From Lachnospiraceae bacterium UBA1760 (lineage in GTDB: Bacteria > Bacillota > Clostridia > Lachnospirales > Lachnospiraceae), in assembly GCA_002314775.1 (NCBI GenBank), contig DCHE01000026.1:26553-36358 (forward strand): a stretch of DNA of 9,806 nt. The letters are read 5' to 3'. The notes under the pieces were generated by a model. It had not been told where the DNA came from. It saw only the letters and a program-made list of their open reading frames with translations, and did not search any database. This document shows, one piece after another, positions 5,949-9,806 of the stretch (positions are counted from its first letter, which is position 1; each line of letters begins with the position of its first letter). A program made the translations under genes and the position numbers.

Positions 5949-5969
5949 CTGCCTAAAGTAGAAAAAGCA

Positions 5970-7115
5970 TTACACACTCAGCCTTGACTTAAGAACATTG
6001 CTCTTAAGTCCCTTAAAATAGCTCTTAAAGCCCTCTGTATTTCTAAGCTTCTTCTTAAGCCCCTCATCTCTTGACAGATTAAGATAAAATGCCACCTGGT
6101 AATCTGCAGGAAATTTCGAGGCATAGCTCACGGCATTTTCGAGCATAAACTGCTTGATACCATTTACTGTATCCTCCTTCTCGAGCTTCTCGATACTAGA
6201 AGAAAGGTTCATAACCAGCATATAGAGTGCATCCATGGACTTAGGGTAATCCTTAACAGTTCCCTTAAGTATATCCTGGCAGTTCTTAAGCTCCTTCACT
6301 GACTTGCAGTATCCAATGAACTCCGATGCGGTTCCAACTCCGACAAGACCTGCTATTCTGGAGAACTGGCCTTTGATACCCTCTCCGCTTATGTCATCTC
6401 CAAGCATGAGCCATAGATAATTAGATACGAACTCCCAGGTTCTCGGTGTCGGAAATGCCACCTCATCCATATCCGGATTTATCCTGTGGAGATTGGCCGG
6501 GTTGTAGGTTAAAAATGAGACAACAAGCGGATGAATTCTGTTTTGAACAGCCCAGCTTCTCCAGGAATCGAAATCACTCTCAACCTCGATGTGTCTAAGT
6601 CTATTGGCAAGTGCATTTGGCATTCTAAATGCTACTGAACGGTCTGTAACCCTGTTTCCAGCTGCAATTACTATGCAGTTTTCTGGAAGAGAATGCTCTC
6701 CTATCATTCTGTCCAAGGTTATCTGGAAGGCTGCTGCCTGCACCGACTGAGGTGCTGCGGAAAGCTCGTCCAAAAACAGGATGTTTATTACATCCTCAGA
6801 GGAATCCATGTTGAAGATTTGTGGCTTGAGCCAGACTGCAAGAGTCTTTTCGTCATTTGCAACAGGTATTCCTCTCAAATCTATAGGGTTGAAGAGATTG
6901 AGTCTCACGTCCACCGTGCTTACTCTCTTTTTAGTCTCAGCCCTTAAGATTTCGGCAATCTCGGATATTGCCTCCGACTTTCCTACTCCAGGTGCGCCCC
7001 AGAGCATTATTGATGGAAGCTCCTTAAAAGGTACCTTCCTATTTACTGCTGCTGTATACAGCATTGCGATATCATCTACTGTACTTTGTACAGACATACT
7101 AATAATACTATTCAT
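5970..7115 (-). CDS. MoxR-family AAA+ ATPase
   Basis: The 381-residue protein (from ATG 7113-7115, five bases after AAGGAGG) is an AAA+ ATPase of the MoxR/CbbQ kind. Walker A is GAPGVGKS (40-47), Walker B ILFLDE (112-117), sensor 1 lies in IAAGN (150-154), and ANRLRH (170-175) carries likely arginine-finger residues. The segment NPIDLRGIP (76-84) after beta-2 is typical of the family. The C-terminal 180 residues are helical without a recognised catalytic motif. MoxR proteins form hexameric rings that remodel or activate partners and are commonly paired with VWA proteins; the VWA gene directly downstream fits this. The longer frame reaching 7157 has no good ribosome site at its start. All ATPase residues are intact. 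The substrate is not evident. Confidence 0.92.
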   Translation of the reverse strand: MNSIISMSVQSTVDDIAMLYTAAVNRKVPFKELPSIMLWGAPGVGKSEAISEIAEILRAETKKRVSTVDVRLNLFNPIDLRGIPVANDEKTLAVWLKPQIFNMDSSEDVINILFLDELSAAPQSVQAAAFQITLDRMIGEHSLPENCIVIAAGNRVTDRSVAFRMPNALANRLRHIEVESDFDSWRSWAVQNRIHPLVVSFLTYNPANLHRINPDMDEVAFPTPRTWEFVSNYLWLMLGDDISGEGIKGQFSRIAGLVGVGTASEFIGYCKSVKELKNCQDILKGTVKDYPKSMDALYMLVMNLSSSIEKLEKEDTVNGIKQFMLENAVSYASKFPADYQVAFYLNLSRDEGLKKKLRNTEGFKSYFKGLKSNVLKSRLSV

Positions 7116-7120
7116 AATAC

Positions 7121-7127
7121 CCTCCTT
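7121..7127 (-). promoter_or_regulatory. Shine-Dalgarno sequence that decides the MoxR start
   Basis: AAGGAGG on the minus strand, five bases before ATG 7115. It lies inside the longer open frame, which argues against the upstream start at 7157. Confidence 0.8.
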
Positions 7128-7141
7128 TATTCTGTAAGTAA

Positions 7142-7178
7142 GTCGCAGAAAACTCACACAGCATACGCCTTCTGCGAC
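7142..7178 (-). other. Perfect 9-bp inverted repeat between helicase and MoxR genes
   Basis: GTCGCAGAA (7142-7150) and TTCTGCGAC (7170-7178) are exact reverse complements separated by 19 bases. The element fills much of the 87-base gap. No T-run follows on the minus strand, so it is not a standard terminator. It could be an RNA processing or stability element, or a protein-binding site. Confidence 0.5.
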
Positions 7179-7202
7179 AGACCGGAGGACAAGAAGAAGC
7201 CA

Positions 7203-9806
7203 TTACATCTCGTACTGGCTTCTCTTGTCAAGTTCCTCGAGCTTCTGGTGTAGCTCTATAACTACGTTATCGTATGGATTGCCCTGGGCCAGGACAGTTT
7301 TCGCGTGCTCAAGCTCCGCGTAGAGTCTCGCTATATCCGACTCAATCTCGCCTGGCAGGTCGCTCAGGCTGTTAAGAAGGTTGTCGATTCTCATACAGAC
7401 TCCCATAGGCTTGTCCCAGACATCCTTCATGTCCACGTTGTAAATTGAACCTGCATGAGAATTTACTATAAGATAAGGTGCCTCCACCCTCATACTGATT
7501 GGGATAAAAATGCGAAAGCCCATATATATCATAACATACTTGTTATATTCAAGGTGATCTGACTCCCTCATCATTCTTATTGCTTCAGCTCCAAGTCTGT
7601 ATCTGGTAAGCTTGTCAAGCTGCCTTCTGTTCCTTCTGTAGAAGTTTCCGTCAGATACTGCTCTATTCTTCCTGAATCTAAGCTTGTTTATCTTATCAGG
7701 AATTTCTTCCACTTCCTCGGAGAGCTTAAGGAGCTCCTCAGCCTTCTTAATCTGGTTTGTTCTCGCCTTGCTAAGAAGAATCTCTGTCTCGATTCTCTCC
7801 TTAACTGAGCCATTTCCAAGGGCAAGTGCCTTAATCTCAGCATAATTAAGCACTGCATCCCCAATCTCAGCCTCGCTTCTTCCCACCTCGCCTACATGTC
7901 CCATGAGGAACTGCGAGATAAAGCGCTGCTTAACCTGAAGAATCTGGTAGGAATAGGCATCAAAGGATTTCTCGGTGATATATCTGTAGATAAATACCTT
8001 CTCATTCATATTGCCCTGTCTGATGATTCTTCCCTCTCTCTGAACCATGTCCGCTGGCTTCCAGGGAACGTCCAGATGGTGAATTGCTATAAGCCTGTCC
8101 TGTACATTGGTTCCAGTTCCAAGCTTCATTGTGCTGCCAATAAGTATCCTGAGCTTTCCCTTGTTGAAGTCAGCCTCGATTTTGGCTCTCTTCGCCTCGG
8201 TATCTGCCTCGTGAATATACTTCACATCCTCTTCCTTAACCCCTCTCTTTATGAGCTCCTTCTTAAGCTCATCATAGACGTTGAAGTCCTCCTTAGGAGT
8301 TCCGATGTCAGAAAATGCAATCTGTGTAGTACCCGGATACTTGTAATAAACCTCTGCCATCTCCTTTGCACAGGCCTGGATTTTCCTGCCTCCAAGCTTG
8401 TCCTCAGAGGAAATATCACGAAGGTCATTCTGAAGAAGCCTCGTGTCAACTGCTGCCATCCTTCCCTGAATAGTAATAAGAAGAAGGTTGTCCTCGTCCC
8501 TAGTTACCTTTCTCAGTCTGATGGCCTCAGTTCTCTTAACTATATTGTCCATGTAGGCTGTCTGTGACTTCGTCTTCTTAATCAGAATGTCAGAGTAGCC
8601 CTCAAACCTAGGCAATGTAATATCCTCATCATCACCGACCTTGGTCTGATGAAAATCGATTATCTCAGAGCCTATCGCCATAAGCTCAGGTAAATTGTGA
8701 AATCTCGAAAATCTTGTCTGGAACTTGCCATGGACAGAGTCCACATCAACAGCAAATTCCGTCACAGGCTCTGCAAATGCATTCACCCAGTCATTAAAGT
8801 GAAAAATCTTACTAAGCTTCATATCGTCGCTCTGAAGATATCTTTGAAATACATATAAATCCGACAGGGAATTGGTAAGCGGAGTACCTGTAGCCATGAC
8901 AATCCTTCCACCGCGCTCTCTTACGAAGAGGACCTTATCCATAAGATCATCCGCCTTCTTGCTTCCCTTCTTGTTAAGTCCAACAATGTTGTCGTAGTTA
9001 AAATTAATGCTAATGTTCTTGTAGTTATGCGCTTCATCCACACATATAAAATCAACCCCGAGAGAATCAAAGCAGATATCAGTATCATCCTCGTACTTCT
9101 CTTCTAGCTTCTCAAGCTTCTTCTCGACCTTGTCAAGCTGTGTTTGCAGCATCCTTGTAAGTGTCCTGCTCTTACTTTCAGCAATCTCATGACGAAGCAC
9201 TGTAATCTCATCGTCAAGCTTTTTTAGCTGATACAATTTACTCATCTTCAGCATATCGAAGGATGAGTAGGCCATAAATATGAAGCTTGCCTCACCCTCT
9301 GATATTCTCTTAAGAGTATCCTGTCTGACTGCCTTTGCGAACTCCTTCTTAGGAGTAATAAGAAATGTATCCTCCCTTGCCCCAGGATATAAGGTAAGAA
9401 ATGCCTCATACGCCTGTTCAAGGGTATTATTTGGAACAACGAAAAGAACTCTCTTTGAAAGTCCAAGCCTTACACACTCGTAGGCTATTGCTGAATACAC
9501 CCAGGTTTTTCCTGAGCCAACGCTGTGGCTGAGAAGAAGATTCTTCTTGGAAAGACCGTGAGCGATTGCATTTCTCTGGTAGGAATAAAGCTCAATGTCC
9601 TCGTTCATACCTGGAAGCTCAAGGTAGCTGCCATCAAAATGGCATACATTGTAGCCAAATGTATCACTGAATGCCTCCCAGATTGCCTTTGACACCTCCT
9701 CATCATTTCTGATAAAGCTCTGCCACTCTTCTTTTATTCTGTTAGCCTTCTCATTCAGATACAGGGTTCTCTCCTTGTTTACTATCGCTTCCTTGCCGCT
9801 TCCATC
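7203..9806 (-). CDS. SNF2/DEAD-like helicase of the conjugative-element methylase-helicase family (partial, 5' end outside window)
   Basis: The frame is open from the right edge to the stop at 7203-7205, so 867 residues are visible and the N-terminus is missing; a GTG at 9695 is internal, since 37 in-frame codons precede it without a stop. Helicase motifs are complete: I, GSGKT (97-101); II, DEAH (257-260) in FICVDEAHNYKN; III, ATGTP (305-309); V, STMKLGTGTNVQDRL (558-572); VI, QREGRIIRQGN (589-599). A charged coiled coil (about 192-240) separates motifs I and II. The start, RTLYLNEKANRIKEEWQSFI, and the order of blocks match the C-terminal half of the very large proteins of integrative conjugative elements and large phages in which this helicase follows an N6-adenine methylase. 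Whether a methylase precedes it here cannot be seen. It is the first visible gene of the MoxR-VWA-sigma block and presumably translocates on DNA. Confidence 0.88.
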   Translation of the reverse strand, partial: DGSGKEAIVNKERTLYLNEKANRIKEEWQSFIRNDEEVSKAIWEAFSDTFGYNVCHFDGSYLELPGMNEDIELYSYQRNAIAHGLSKKNLLLSHSVGSGKTWVYSAIAYECVRLGLSKRVLFVVPNNTLEQAYEAFLTLYPGAREDTFLITPKKEFAKAVRQDTLKRISEGEASFIFMAYSSFDMLKMSKLYQLKKLDDEITVLRHEIAESKSRTLTRMLQTQLDKVEKKLEKLEEKYEDDTDICFDSLGVDFICVDEAHNYKNISINFNYDNIVGLNKKGSKKADDLMDKVLFVRERGGRIVMATGTPLTNSLSDLYVFQRYLQSDDMKLSKIFHFNDWVNAFAEPVTEFAVDVDSVHGKFQTRFSRFHNLPELMAIGSEIIDFHQTKVGDDEDITLPRFEGYSDILIKKTKSQTAYMDNIVKRTEAIRLRKVTRDEDNLLLITIQGRMAAVDTRLLQNDLRDISSEDKLGGRKIQACAKEMAEVYYKYPGTTQIAFSDIGTPKEDFNVYDELKKELIKRGVKEEDVKYIHEADTEAKRAKIEADFNKGKLRILIGSTMKLGTGTNVQDRLIAIHHLDVPWKPADMVQREGRIIRQGNMNEKVFIYRYITEKSFDAYSYQILQVKQRFISQFLMGHVGEVGRSEAEIGDAVLNYAEIKALALGNGSVKERIETEILLSKARTNQIKKAEELLKLSEEVEEIPDKINKLRFRKNRAVSDGNFYRRNRRQLDKLTRYRLGAEAIRMMRESDHLEYNKYVMIYMGFRIFIPISMRVEAPYLIVNSHAGSIYNVDMKDVWDKPMGVCMRIDNLLNSLSDLPGEIESDIARLYAELEHAKTVLAQGNPYDNVVIELHQKLEELDKRSQYEM

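Noticed and set aside
281..7115. Cobalt chelatase system suggested by MoxR + VWA (CobS/CobT-like) together with cobO
   Set aside because: There is no CobN-like large subunit, the genes lie in separate transcription units, and the VWA protein is DUF2201-like with an HExxH motif rather than CobT-like.
7896..8567. 223-codon plus-strand open frame inside the helicase gene
   Set aside because: It lies fully antisense to a well-supported helicase with all motifs, has no recognisable domain and no good ribosome site.

Overview
The window looks like chromosomal DNA of a Gram-positive Clostridia bacterium, most likely Lachnospiraceae. The basis is moderate GC, strong AGGAGG-type ribosome binding sites, hairpin-plus-T-tract terminators, and proteins that resemble gut Firmicutes families (an ACT-tailed prephenate dehydrogenase, a DUF4428 zinc protein and a short CobO). 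This placement is inference from family resemblance; no rRNA or marker gene is present.

Layout from left to right. Positions 1-261 hold the 3' end of a plus-strand tyrA gene. It meets a long block of minus-strand genes at a shared, bidirectional terminator (244-282). The minus-strand genes, read in their own direction from the right edge, are: (i) a large SNF2-type helicase open at the window edge (9806-7203); (ii) a MoxR-family AAA+ ATPase (7115-5970); (iii) a metallopeptidase-like/VWA protein (5933-4779); (iv) a sigma-70-family factor with a very acidic N-terminus (4699-3656); then, after a hairpin-rich gap with candidate promoters, (v) D-serine ammonia-lyase dsdA (3389-2112) with its own terminator; and (vi) a DUF4428 zinc protein with a Met/Asn/Gln/Gly repeat region (1976-849), followed 43 bases later by (vii) cobO (805-281).

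The most interesting part is the block helicase - MoxR - VWA - sigma. The four genes point the same way, with gaps of 87, 36 and 79 bases and no convincing terminator between them, so they look co-transcribed. MoxR ATPases and VWA proteins with MIDAS sites work together as remodelling or chelatase-like machines. The helicase belongs to the family found as the C-terminal half of giant methylase-helicase proteins of conjugative elements and large phages. A dedicated sigma factor with a changed -10 recognition helix in the same operon is unusual. The set may be a mobile-element-derived or conflict-type system, but no substrate can be read from the sequence. dsdA, the zinc protein and cobO appear to be ordinary chromosomal genes and form separate transcription units.

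Several minus-strand genes have an open reading frame that begins upstream of the likely true start. I moved the starts of the sigma factor, VWA, MoxR and DsdA genes to codons that have a correctly spaced Shine-Dalgarno sequence. No tRNA, rRNA, CRISPR array, insertion sequence or attachment site was seen.
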